A DNA stretch of 64,000 nucleotides. Origin: Bacillota bacterium (lineage in GTDB: Bacteria; Bacillota; UBA4882; UBA10575). The stretch lies in contig JAAYHY010000160.1 of the NCBI GenBank assembly GCA_012735135.1, positions 1 through 64,000 on the forward strand, in the 5' to 3' direction. This document shows positions 8,713 to 17,085 of this stretch, piece by piece (positions within the stretch are counted from its first letter, which is position 1; each line of letters starts with the position of its first letter). Position numbers and translations under genes: made by a program. Under the pieces are notes generated by a model. That model did not search any database. It was given only the letters and a program-made list of their open reading frames with translations, and was not told where the DNA came from.

Positions 8713-9503
8713 AGCATTCCACTCCCTCGCCCATCGATCTTGTTCTGTTTAGAACCAGGGCCATTTTCCAAGTAATTACGCATTTCATGAATGATCGACG
8801 GATCGCCGTCTAAAAGACGGAGCGCCACCCACCTGCTATTGAATTTGCCTTGAAACAGCCTTTCCACCTCACCCTGAATTCTCCCGATAGCCGCCTCCAG
8901 CCTTTCGTTATAGATGATCCGCTTGGGCTGATTGCTTTGCAGCCCAAAGGCCACTTTATGAATGGCCTCTTTTAACTCGGTCAAGCCAACCTTATCCCTG
9001 GCTGCGGTGGGAATGACCGGTATGCCCAAGCTCCTTTCCAACCCGGGACAGTCAACCGCGATCCGCTTCCGCTTTGCTTCATCGACCAAATTGACGCAGA
9101 GTATGGTTTTGGGCGTAATCTCGATCACTTGCAAGACCAAGTTTAGATTCCGTTCCAAACAGGTGGCATCGGCGACCACAACGGTCGCATCGGGATCACC
9201 GAAGCAGATAAAGTCCCGTGCCACTTGTTCATCAGCCGAATTGGCCAGGAGCGAATAGGTCCCCGGTAAATCGACCAAGGTGATGTTTTTATTTTTATGA
9301 CGGTAATTGCCTTTTGCTAAAACAACGGTTTTTCCGGGCCAATTACCGGTGTGTTGATTAAGCCCGGTTAACCCATTGAAAACGGTGCTTTTTCCCGTAT
9401 TGGGATTTCCGGCCAAAGCAACCACAGCATCAGCCTTTAACGGGCTGTGGCTGAGTTCTTCCAAGAAGGCGTGGATGCCTGTGGATTGGGCTGTTAGCCC
9501 CAT
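8709..9503 (-). CDS. feoB: FeoB GTPase half (split ferrous iron transporter, G domain)
   Basis: 264 residues containing only the soluble G domain and linker of FeoB. Visible are G1 (GNPNTGKS), the G2 region (NWPGKTV), G3 (DLPGTYSL), G4 (NLVD) and a helical guanine-dissociation-inhibitor-like segment after residue 170. No membrane helix is present. It is followed with 4-nt overlap by the permease half and preceded by feoA, giving the order feoA-feoB(G)-feoB(TM). A split FeoB is uncommon but known in some Bacillota; full-length FeoB is encoded separately at 56388-58193. Confidence 0.9.
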   Translation of the reverse strand: MGLTAQSTGIHAFLEELSHSPLKADAVVALAGNPNTGKSTVFNGLTGLNQHTGNWPGKTVVLAKGNYRHKNKNITLVDLPGTYSLLANSADEQVARDFICFGDPDATVVVADATCLERNLNLVLQVIEITPKTILCVNLVDEAKRKRIAVDCPGLERSLGIPVIPTAARDKVGLTELKEAIHKVAFGLQSNQPKRIIYNERLEAAIGRIQGEVERLFQGKFNSRWVALRLLDGDPSIIHEMRNYLENGPGSKQNKIDGRGSGML

Positions 9504-9566
9504 ATGCTGACCCCCTTTATTTTTAAAGCGCCGGCAGAAGCCGGTTTCCTTCCGCCGGGTTGGTCT

Positions 9567-9809
9567 TTAATTGACTAAACGCACGGTAATATGCCGGCTT
9601 TCTTCCGACCTTAAAGCGATTACTGCCCCCCGGATTTTATAAGCCACCGGATCGCCGGCCGGACTTTTCCGGATCGCCTCGACAATTGTGGATGGAACCA
9701 AGCCCAAATCCAGGAGCCGGTTGCGGGTTAATCCCGCCAGCCCTACCTTTACAACTTCAGCCATTCTTCCAATTGGCAGTTGAGTCAATTCAAACTCGAT
9801 CGCAGCCAT
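9567..9809 (-). CDS. feoA: FeoA, SH3-like accessory protein of ferrous iron uptake
   Basis: 80 residues with the FeoA fold: PIGRMAEVVKVGLAGLTRNRLLDLGLVPSTIVEAI followed by GDPVAYKIRGAVIALRSEESRHI, which match the Gly-rich turns of the family. It probably binds the FeoB membrane or G domain and modulates its activity. It is the first gene of the operon, with a strong AAAGGAGGAG ribosome binding site, and is divergent from the ABC importer. Confidence 0.9.
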   Translation of the reverse strand: MAAIEFELTQLPIGRMAEVVKVGLAGLTRNRLLDLGLVPSTIVEAIRKSPAGDPVAYKIRGAVIALRSEESRHITVRLVN

Positions 9810-9880
9810 GAAATACTCCTCCTTTGGAACCTTCCTTTGTTAGCAGCCACGAAACAGATCCGTTGTCACCAAAAGTTTTG

Positions 9881-9901
9881 CCCTAAGCTAACGTTAGTTC
9901 A
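9881..9901. promoter_or_regulatory. Possible regulator box upstream of feoA
   Basis: CTAAGCTAACGTTAG contains the perfect palindrome CTAACGTTAG and lies about 80 bases before feoA in the divergent feoA/ABC-importer region. It shares TTAG/CTAA half-sites with the operators near dtxR but not their 6-base spacing, so assignment to the same regulator is tentative. Confidence 0.35.
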
Positions 9902-10093
9902 ATATATGCCCCGCTGTCTTCCGCGGTCCCTCCCTCCCCCTTTTTCCAGCAAAAAAAATCGCCCTTCATACGGGCGCCAGGTTTTGCCGGAATCCCTTGT
10001 GCCAAAAGAAAGACAATGCTATAATATGGGATAAATTTATGCCATTTGGAGCCTTGACCGGAAGGCTTTTTCTTTTTCGGGAGGGAAGAAGCG

Positions 10094-11623
10094 GTGCGTA
10101 CCAAGTTTTCTCCTTTTTATCTCGTTGTCCTCATCGGCATCTTGCTGGTTGCCGCCTTTTTGGGGCGGGGAGAGTGGAGCGAAAAGAAGGAAACCGCAAA
10201 CAAAGTGGTCGTGGTCATCCCGCAGGACCCCGATTATCTCGATCCCCATCTGGCTTCCGCGGCGGGGACCTACGAGATCATGTTCAATGTCTATGAAGGT
10301 TTGTTGAAACCGACGCCGGACGGCTCCCTACTGCCGGCGCTGGCGGAGCGATATACGGTAACGGAGGACGGCCTCGTCTACACCTTTTACCTCCGTCCCG
10401 GCGTTAAATTTCACAACGGCCAACCCGTCACCGTCGCCGATGTCAAATACTCGCTGGAACGTTTGATGGGAACCGAAACCGGCGAGCCTCTTTCCCCCTT
10501 TTTCAGTAAGGTGGTCGCGGTGGAGGCGCCGGATGAGCGAAAGATCATCCTGAAATTGAAAGAAGTGGATGCCTCCCTCTTAAGCAACCTGACCACGGCG
10601 GCGATTGTGCCCAAGGGTCACCGGGAGCTGAATACCCGGCCGGTCGGGACCGGCCCCTTTCGTTTTGTAGAATACCGGCCGGGACAGCGGATCATCCTGG
10701 CGAAGTTCGCCGATTACTGGCAGGCGGGACGGCCTTACCTGGATAAGGTCGAATTCCGCATCATTCCGGACCGGGAGGCGGCCTTGATCGCCTTGAAAAA
10801 CGGGACCGTTGATATTTATCCCCGGATTGATGTGAACCGCACAGCCGAATTGGGCAAAGATTTCTACACTTTACAAAGCATGCAGAATCTGGTGCAAGTG
10901 CTGGCTCTGAATTTAAAGCGGGAACCCTTTACCGACCGGCGGGTGCGCCGGGCCATCAATCACGCCGTCAATAAAGACGAGTTGATCGAACTGGCGGCCT
11001 TCGGGTTTGGGACCAAACTTGGTTCCGGTTTCAGTCCCGCCATGGCTTATTATCACGAACCGGGTCTGGAAAACATGTACCCCACCGATTTGGCCAAAGC
11101 AAGGGAATTCTTGGCCGAAGCCGGATACCCGGACGGCTTCCGGACGGTCCTGACGGTGCCCTCCAATTACCCCTTCCACGTCGATACCGCCCAAATCATT
11201 GTCGAGCAATTAAAGAAGGTAGGGATTGAGGCCGAGATTGAACTGGTGGAGTGGGCTGTCTGGCTGCAACGGGTTTACCACGGACGGGATTATGCGATGA
11301 CCATTACCGGTTTATCCGGCAAACTGGATCCTTTGCCCGTTTTGATCCGGTACACCTCCGACTATGCAAATAACTTTTTCAATTATCAAAACCCGGAATT
11401 TGACCAGCTTTACAGGCTGGCCGCGGCGGAAAGTGACCCGGAAAAGCGGGCGGCGCTCTACAAAAAAGCCCAAAGAGTTCTGGCGGAGGATGCGGCGGCC
11501 GTTTTTCTGATGGATCCCCATTATATCGTCGCCCTCCGGAAGGAGCTCGCCGGCTACCAAATGTATCCTATTTATATTCAAGACCTCTCGACCGTCTATT
11601 GGACCAATAACAATCCTCGGTGA
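10094..11623 (+). CDS. ABC transporter substrate-binding protein, peptide/nickel family (SBP_bac_5)
   Basis: 509 residues. An N-terminal hydrophobic segment (FYLVVLIGILLVAAFLG) is an uncleaved anchor or signal peptide without a lipobox Cys. The mature part begins with the family's typical IPQDPDYLDPHLASAAGTYE and ALAERYTVTEDGLVYTFYLR. The family signature RRAINHAVNKDELI is present about midway. It would capture oligopeptides, nickel chelates or similar solutes outside the membrane. GTG start after GGGAGGGAAG. Overlaps the permease gene by 4 nt. Confidence 0.9.
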   Translation: MRTKFSPFYLVVLIGILLVAAFLGRGEWSEKKETANKVVVVIPQDPDYLDPHLASAAGTYEIMFNVYEGLLKPTPDGSLLPALAERYTVTEDGLVYTFYLRPGVKFHNGQPVTVADVKYSLERLMGTETGEPLSPFFSKVVAVEAPDERKIILKLKEVDASLLSNLTTAAIVPKGHRELNTRPVGTGPFRFVEYRPGQRIILAKFADYWQAGRPYLDKVEFRIIPDREAALIALKNGTVDIYPRIDVNRTAELGKDFYTLQSMQNLVQVLALNLKREPFTDRRVRRAINHAVNKDELIELAAFGFGTKLGSGFSPAMAYYHEPGLENMYPTDLAKAREFLAEAGYPDGFRTVLTVPSNYPFHVDTAQIIVEQLKKVGIEAEIELVEWAVWLQRVYHGRDYAMTITGLSGKLDPLPVLIRYTSDYANNFFNYQNPEFDQLYRLAAAESDPEKRAALYKKAQRVLAEDAAAVFLMDPHYIVALRKELAGYQMYPIYIQDLSTVYWTNNNPR

Positions 11624-12570
11624 TGATGATGCGTGATCTACCCGGGCGAATAATTACAGCGGTTTTCACACTCTGGCTGGTTTCCCTCTTGATTTTCCTC
11701 GTCTTTCAAGTGCTCCCCGGGAATCCGGCCCAGATCATCCTGGGCGCCGAAGCTGCACCCGAACAAGTGGCGGCACTGGAAAAAGAGCTCGGTCTTGACC
11801 GGCCGGTTTTCCTTCGCTACCTTCACTGGCTGGGCGGGGTTTTCCGTGGGGACTTGGGGAACTCCCTCCGCTACGCCCAACCCGTCCGTCGCTTGATGGC
11901 CAACAGCCTCCAAGTAACATTGCCGGTGGCGGGGATGGCCTTATTCTTTATTCTACTCCTGGGGATTCCGCTGGGGCTGGTGGTGGGGAAATATCACTGG
12001 CAAAAACGGGGCTTTTTCCTTTCGGCCCTTCTTCAACTGGGCACCGCAGTTCCCTCTTTTTGGCTGGGGATCATGCTGACGCTGGTCCTGGCCAAACTCT
12101 TCCGTTCTTTCACGCCGGGCGCCTTCGTCCCTTGGGAAGAGGATTGGCTGGGCGCGTTGGCCTCTTTAATTCCCCCGGCCTTAACGGTCGCCCTGCCGAA
12201 AACCGCGGTTTTAAACCGTTACGTGGGCGCCGCTTTTATCGAGGAAAGCAACGCCGACTATATCCGGACGGCTTACAGTAAGGGGATAACGGAAAAAAGG
12301 GTTTTCTATCGGCATCTCCTCAAAAATATTCTGATCTCGGTCATTACCGTGTTTGGGCTAATGGGCGCCGATATCCTGGGCGGCAGTATAATCGTTGAAA
12401 AAGTATTTGCCCTGCCGGGAATCGGCCGGCTGCTCATCGACGCCATCAGTTTCCGGGATTTCCCGTTAATTCAAGGGATCGCCCTTTACCTCTCCACAGT
12501 GGTGGTGCTCCTTAATTTGCTGGTGGATCTCTTCTACAGCATCCTTGATCCGAGGATCCGATGGAGTTAG
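11620..12570 (+). CDS. ABC transporter permease, DppB/NikB type
   Basis: 316 residues, six predicted membrane helices. The N-terminus LPGRIITAVFTLWLVSLLIFLVFQVLPGNPAQ and the periplasmic EKELGLDRPVFLRYLHWL are characteristic of DppB. The cytoplasmic coupling (EAA) loop is SNADYIRTAYSKGITEKRVFYRHLLKN. Translation is coupled to the binding-protein gene through a TGATG overlap, with several consecutive ATGs possible as start. Confidence 0.91.
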   Translation: MMMMRDLPGRIITAVFTLWLVSLLIFLVFQVLPGNPAQIILGAEAAPEQVAALEKELGLDRPVFLRYLHWLGGVFRGDLGNSLRYAQPVRRLMANSLQVTLPVAGMALFFILLLGIPLGLVVGKYHWQKRGFFLSALLQLGTAVPSFWLGIMLTLVLAKLFRSFTPGAFVPWEEDWLGALASLIPPALTVALPKTAVLNRYVGAAFIEESNADYIRTAYSKGITEKRVFYRHLLKNILISVITVFGLMGADILGGSIIVEKVFALPGIGRLLIDAISFRDFPLIQGIALYLSTVVVLLNLLVDLFYSILDPRIRWS

Positions 12571-13397
12571 GAAAGATGATAAAAAGGAAGATCAGTTTTC
12601 ATTTATTAACCGGCGGTTTAATCGTGGGCTTTTTTCTCCTGATGTTAATCGTCAGCTTCTTCTATACCCCGTTTCCCGTCAATGAGATGCATAGCAGCGA
12701 GCGTTTTCTCCCGCCCGGGCGGGCTTACCTTCTGGGGACGGACAATTTTGGCCGGGATATTCTCAGCCGGATTATGAAGGGCACGCAGACCGCTTTTTTC
12801 GTTGGCACCCTCGCGGTCTGCCTCGGGTTGGTAACCGGGGCCGGTTTGGGGGCCGCCAGCGGTTACTTCGGTGGCTGGGTAGACCGGTTGATTGGACAAC
12901 TCACCGCAACCATCCAGGCCTTTCCCGGCGTCCTCTTTGCCCTGATGATCGTTGCCGTCTGCGGGCCGGGCGCCGTCAATACCATTCTCGCCCTAAGTAT
13001 TACCGCCATTCCCGGGTTTACCCGCATCACCCGGAGCGGGTTTTTACAGTTTAAGGAGTGCAGCTTCGTAGAAGCGGCCAAAACCATCGGCGTCGGTCCG
13101 CTCCGAATCATGCTCCGGCACATTCTCCCCCAGATCCTACCGGAACTCCTGGTGGCCGCCTCCACCGGTTTTTCCAGCGCCTTACTGGCCGAAGCCGGTT
13201 TAAGCTATCTCGGCCTCGGCGTCCAGCCCCCGGAACCCAGCTGGGGCCGGATGCTTAACGAAGCTCAAGGCTATCTCTTCCGCGCCCCCTGGTACAGCCT
13301 GGCCCCCGGGCTGGTGCTCATCCTGGCGGTCTTGGGTTTTAACCTGCTGAGTGACGGGATCCGGGATCTCCTCGATCCCAACGCGGAAGAGGGATAA
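12561..13397 (+). CDS. ABC transporter permease, DppC/NikC type
   Basis: 278 residues. The N-terminal OppC-type segment is followed by LLGTDNFGRDILSRIMKGTQ, the DppC hallmark, and an EAA loop (CSFVEAAKTIGVGPLRIMLRHILPQ). It overlaps the preceding permease gene by 10 nt; the ATG at 12576 is an alternative start. No dppD/dppF-type ATPase genes follow. The next gene is convergent, so this importer must borrow ATPases from elsewhere or is incomplete. Confidence 0.91.
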   Translation: MELGKMIKRKISFHLLTGGLIVGFFLLMLIVSFFYTPFPVNEMHSSERFLPPGRAYLLGTDNFGRDILSRIMKGTQTAFFVGTLAVCLGLVTGAGLGAASGYFGGWVDRLIGQLTATIQAFPGVLFALMIVAVCGPGAVNTILALSITAIPGFTRITRSGFLQFKECSFVEAAKTIGVGPLRIMLRHILPQILPELLVAASTGFSSALLAEAGLSYLGLGVQPPEPSWGRMLNEAQGYLFRAPWYSLAPGLVLILAVLGFNLLSDGIRDLLDPNAEEG

Positions 13398-13416
13398 ACA
13401 GCGGCCTTTCCCAGGA

Positions 13417-13446
13417 CCGGCGCCCTTCTTGTTTCAGCGGCGCCGG
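13417..13446. terminator. Hairpin between convergent genes
   Basis: CCGGCGCC / GGCGCCGG form an 8-bp GC stem with a 14-base loop after the dppC-like gene, followed by CTTTGTTT on the plus strand. It probably ends the ABC importer transcript. Confidence 0.55.
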
Positions 13447-13488
13447 CTTTGTTTAGGGAAAGCCGTTCCGGTCAACAAAACGCCCCTT

Positions 13489-14451
13489 TTATTTATATTT
13501 TTCCAAAAAAGCATCCAGCCGCCTACGGTACTCCTGGTTGTGATCCAGCCACATCTCACAGTGTTTACTCTCCTCCACCGTCCAAATTTCCCTCTTGTCG
13601 TCGGCGACCGCGTCGTAAATGTCTTTCCCCATAAAGTAAGGGGTCAAGTCGTCGGCCTTGCTATTGATCACCAGCACGGGGGTCCGGACCCCTTGCATAG
13701 CGGCGGCCACCTCGGCATCCTGATAGGAAAAGCCCAATTTCAGCCTATTGACAAGATTGCCGCACCAGCTCATATAGCTCACCGGGATGCCCAGATTCAT
13801 CTCTTTTAATTCCGCAGCGATCATCCAGGCCATACTGCTCACCGGACACTCCAGGATCACAAAGGCAATCCGTTCATCCATGTCCCCGTAGCCCACCGCC
13901 AGTCCCGCGGTGGCCCCGCCGAAGGACTGACCCCATACCCCTATTTTCTCCCCCGGGGCCTGTTCTTCCACATACTTCACCCAGTCGATCAGGTCATACT
14001 TCTCCCAGTAGCCGAAGGTGGTATAGCGGGCGGTATTCTGGTTTGTGCTCCGCTGGTCATAAGTGACGACATTGTACCCTTTTTCCAGAAAATATTGGGC
14101 GATCGGATAATTGGTATACCGGTTGCCACCCAACCCGTGGACCAGGATCACCGTGGGCCGGTTCTTACTGTTCCCGGCTTCAACGGCGTAGATATAATCG
14201 GCGGGGATCATGTGCCCGTCAAAAGAGGACGGAATGGCAATCTCCTCCACCTGATATTGCCGGCGGAAACCTTCATAATCAAAGCCGTACTTTTCCCAAA
14301 AGCCGGCCGGCACCGCCTTTGTTTTCTCGCTGGTGACCAACTGGGTGGAGCCGGCAAAAACCTGAAAGCCGATAAAAACCGACATTCCGACAGAGAAGAC
14401 CACCAGCACCCCCAGGACAATGATTAAAACAAGACCCAGTCTCTTTTTCAT
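13489..14451 (-). CDS. Membrane-anchored alpha/beta hydrolase
   Basis: 320 residues. An N-terminal membrane anchor (about residues 5-32) is followed by an alpha/beta-hydrolase fold with the oxyanion motif VILVHGLGGNRY, nucleophile elbow GVWGQSFGGATA (Ser), an acid in VINSKADDLTPY and the catalytic His in VEESKHCEMW. It resembles Bacillus YqkD-type and prolyl-oligopeptidase-like hydrolases; the substrate is unknown. The ribosome binding site GGAGGG lies eight bases upstream. Confidence 0.85.
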   Translation of the reverse strand: MKKRLGLVLIIVLGVLVVFSVGMSVFIGFQVFAGSTQLVTSEKTKAVPAGFWEKYGFDYEGFRRQYQVEEIAIPSSFDGHMIPADYIYAVEAGNSKNRPTVILVHGLGGNRYTNYPIAQYFLEKGYNVVTYDQRSTNQNTARYTTFGYWEKYDLIDWVKYVEEQAPGEKIGVWGQSFGGATAGLAVGYGDMDERIAFVILECPVSSMAWMIAAELKEMNLGIPVSYMSWCGNLVNRLKLGFSYQDAEVAAAMQGVRTPVLVINSKADDLTPYFMGKDIYDAVADDKREIWTVEESKHCEMWLDHNQEYRRRLDAFLEKYK

Positions 14452-14609
14452 CTGCTTGCCCTCCTATACAACAATAGGATTAATGGTTTATCAATGAAAC
14501 CCCCCAGGTCTACTATCCTCAGAGGGATTTAGGCCAAATTGTTGTCATTCAATGCGTTGCCCGTCTTGAATATAAGTAGTCAGCTTAATATAGAAGTAAT
14601 TTGTACTAA

Positions 14610-15386
14610 TTAAGGAAGAATCCCCTTTATAAATTCGATCACTTGCTCGTTGCGTAGATAGTCATCGTGACTGACATCATCGAAGATTTTCAGCTGGGCA
14701 TCGTTAAAACAATCTTTTACTTGCTCTTGGAGACCGGCACTCAGGGTCCGATCGGCCTTTGAACCAATGATGCAGGTCTTGCATTTCACAGCGGGCGCAT
14801 AATCAATAAGTCTGATATCGTTTGTGATGAAGGCGCGCATCGGTCCATGAAAGAGCGGGATAATTTTGTTATATAAATCCGCCAAATCCCGGTAGGCTGC
14901 CAATAGGATAAGGTAATCGCAATTTCTGACACTGGCAAGGTAGGCGGCAATCCCCGTTCCGTAACTATGCCCCATCACAATTATTTTTTGCTCAGGATAA
15001 TTCCTCTTTGCCCAATCATATAGGTCAACCGCTGTTTGTTGCATTGACTCCAGATTCATTTTGCCTTTACTGTTCTGGCTGCCGTAAAAATCAGCCGCGA
15101 AAAATGGGCAAGGAAAAACCCCGCCAAAGCAGCCAACGGAGTTATAAGCGATGTAATTAGAGCCGCCAAAAAACAGAATAAGCTTATCCGCCGCGCTGGT
15201 CAGGTTATAACCGTAGCCCGACAGCTTTTCGTTAAACTGAATATACTCCGGGGTAAAGTCCACCTCTTTCATGGGTTTTGCCTTTTTATAAAAGGCATAA
15301 GATATGTTCTGCAGCACGAAATTACAGCCTAAGCCGGCCACCAGTGCCCAGAAAAATACCTTCGCAACAATTGGATTCATTTTCAT
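14610..15386 (-). CDS. Alpha/beta hydrolase with N-terminal anchor
   Basis: 258 residues. The N-terminal hydrophobic stretch (KVFFWALVAGLGCNFVLQNI) may be a signal anchor. The fold shows LILFFGGSNYIAYNSVG at the oxyanion position, the nucleophile Ser in IVMGHSYGTGIAAYLA, an acid in IIGSKADRTL and a terminal His in FDDVSHDDYL. It resembles the YheT/BAAT-like thioesterase group only in general fold. Same strand as the preceding hydrolase but separated by about 160 bases, so probably not one operon. Confidence 0.8.
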   Translation of the reverse strand: MKMNPIVAKVFFWALVAGLGCNFVLQNISYAFYKKAKPMKEVDFTPEYIQFNEKLSGYGYNLTSAADKLILFFGGSNYIAYNSVGCFGGVFPCPFFAADFYGSQNSKGKMNLESMQQTAVDLYDWAKRNYPEQKIIVMGHSYGTGIAAYLASVRNCDYLILLAAYRDLADLYNKIIPLFHGPMRAFITNDIRLIDYAPAVKCKTCIIGSKADRTLSAGLQEQVKDCFNDAQLKIFDDVSHDDYLRNEQVIEFIKGILP

Positions 15387-15686
15387 TATATTTCGCCCCC
15401 AGTCTTTACCGAACTTGGCAATCCCCGCGCTTTACTCCGCCCGTTGCTGCCGATCTTCGGCAATCCTTTATTATCATTATTTCATCTTAATTACCATGAT
15501 TAAAATCCAATACACATTATAGCATAACAAAGTAGGTAGACCTTCTGGGTTTAATATTGACAATTATGAAAAATTGCAAAGATAAAGTTAAAATTTAAAA
15601 TACGCTTCTCCTGACCAAGGGATACTTGTGCAATTTATACCAATATGATATCATAATAGTATCATTATGGAAGGAGAGAGAAGCTA
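15387..15686. promoter_or_regulatory. Upstream region of the SPFH operon with a palindromic operator candidate
   Basis: This AT-rich 300-base gap holds a TTGACA at 15557 without a good -10. At 15644-15655 lies the perfect 12-bp palindrome TATGATATCATA, followed by a related TATCATTAT at 15660, just before the ribosome binding site. The paired sites are plausible binding sites for the ribbon-helix-helix protein encoded in the same operon. Confidence 0.4.
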
Positions 15687-16706
15687 ATGGAAGAAAAAGT
15701 TTTAAAAGCTAAAGCCGGATTGCCCAGGTTAATTCTTTTTATCTTCCTCTACCTTGCCGCCATTGCCCTTATTGTTGTAGGAGGGGTTCTCCTCGATCGA
15801 GGAGTCGGCGGAACCGGCGGGTTCCTTTTGGCCGTGGGGATTTTTTGGGTGCTCGTTGGCTATATCCCCTTTTTCGGGCTTAAGATCATCAAGCCCCAGG
15901 AAGCCTTGGTTCTTACGCTGTTCGGGAGATATATCGGCACCCTGAAAGAGCCCGGTTTCTATTATGTAAATCCTTTCACGGTGGCGGTAAATCCAGCCGC
16001 CAAAACCCGCCTTGGACAAAGCAAAGATGTGGACACAGGTCCAAAGATCACCATTTCTCCCACGGGCACCACGATCCCGTACTACATGGGAGGTAAAAAA
16101 ATATCCCTTAAAATCATGACTCTAAGTAATAATAAACAAAAAGTGAATGACGTTCTAGGAAACCCTGTGGAAATCAGTATTGCCGTCGTGTGGCGGGTCG
16201 TCGACACCGCCAAGGCCGTTTTCAATGTGGACAATTATAAAGAATATCTCTCGCTGCAATGCGACAGCGCCGTCCGGAACATCGTCCGCATCTACCCTTA
16301 CGATGTCGCCAAAGGCATTGACACCACCGGCGACGGCGAGCCGAACGAAGGCAGTCTCCGTGGTTCCAGCACAATCGTCGCTACGCGCATCCGTAAAGAG
16401 ATACAAGAAAAAGTAGAAGTTGCCGGTCTCGAAATTCTCGAAGCACGCATTACCTATCTGGCTTATGCTCCGGAAATTGCCGCCGTCATGCTCCAAAGAC
16501 AACAAGCCTGCGCCATTATCGACGCCAGAAAGATGATTGTCGAAGGCGCCGTAAGTATGGTCGAGATGGCTTTGGCGAAACTTAATGAAAATAATGTCGT
16601 CAAACTTGACGAAGAGCGGAAAGCCGCTATGGTATCCAACTTGCTGGTGATCCTCTGCGGAAACAAGGATGCCCAGCCTGTCGTCAATAGCGGCAGTCTT
16701 TACTAA
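15687..16706 (+). CDS. SPFH/band-7 domain membrane scaffold protein
   Basis: 339 residues. Two N-terminal membrane helices (about 13-35 and 42-62) are followed by the SPFH domain starting at [35 protein letters not shown], with [26 protein letters not shown] and [25 protein letters not shown]. Unlike long flotillins it lacks a glutamate/alanine-rich coiled coil and ends soon after the SPFH core. SPFH proteins oligomerise into membrane rings that organise lipids or proteases. The downstream small DNA-binding gene starts 2 nt after its stop. The ribosome binding site is AAGGAGAGAG. Confidence 0.9.
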   Translation: MEEKVLKAKAGLPRLILFIFLYLAAIALIVVGGVLLDRGVGGTGGFLLAVGIFWVLVGYIPFFGLKIIKPQEALVLTLFGRYIGTLKEPGFYYVNPFTVAVNPAAKTRLGQSKDVDTGPKITISPTGTTIPYYMGGKKISLKIMTLSNNKQKVNDVLGNPVEISIAVVWRVVDTAKAVFNVDNYKEYLSLQCDSAVRNIVRIYPYDVAKGIDTTGDGEPNEGSLRGSSTIVATRIRKEIQEKVEVAGLEILEARITYLAYAPEIAAVMLQRQQACAIIDARKMIVEGAVSMVEMALAKLNENNVVKLDEERKAAMVSNLLVILCGNKDAQPVVNSGSLY

Positions 16707-16708
16707 AA

Positions 16709-16906
16709 GTGGCCGGCTCAAAAAAGCAGATTCCCCTTCGCCTTTCGCCAAAGTTGTACGAGGAGCTTGCCGCCTGGGCGGCGGAGGATTTCCGTTCCCT
16801 GAACGGCCAGATCGAATATCTGCTGACCGAATGTGTCCGGCAAAGAAAAAAAACAGGCAAATATGTCCCGGATCATTTAACTGAGAAGAAGACACCGGAA
16901 GAATAG
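16709..16906 (+). CDS. Arc-like ribbon-helix-helix DNA-binding protein
   Basis: 65 residues. [20 protein letters not shown] forms the beta-strand and first helix, and [20 protein letters not shown] the second helix of an Arc/MetJ fold. GTG start 2 nt after the stop of the SPFH gene with no separate ribosome binding site, indicating translational coupling. SPFH genes followed by such Arc-type proteins recur in Bacillota. It probably autoregulates the operon, possibly through the palindrome at 15644. Confidence 0.8.
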   Translation: MAGSKKQIPLRLSPKLYEELAAWAAEDFRSLNGQIEYLLTECVRQRKKTGKYVPDHLTEKKTPEE

Positions 16907-16933
16907 ACGCAACCGAATGGCGATTTTCAAATT

Positions 16934-16973
16934 AAACACGCCGCTTGCTAATTAATAGTCAAGCGGCGTGTTT
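16934..16973. terminator. Strong bidirectional hairpin after the SPFH operon
   Basis: A 14-bp perfect inverted repeat (AAACACGCCGCTTG / CAAGCGGCGTGTTT) with a 12-base AT-rich loop separates the SPFH operon from the converging fibronectin-III gene. T-rich flanks on both sides allow use in both directions. Confidence 0.7.
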
Positions 16974-17085
16974 GATCACGCATTATTAATCTAAATCCAC
17001 TCTTCCTACTGCTGATAGGAAGTCTCCAAAAGATTTTGTAGCCTCACCTTTCCGGACATTAATATGCATATAGATTGTTTTTCTC

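Noticed and set aside
16155-16895. 246-codon minus-strand frame over the SPFH operon
   Set aside because: Antisense to two supported genes, no ribosome binding site or family resemblance.
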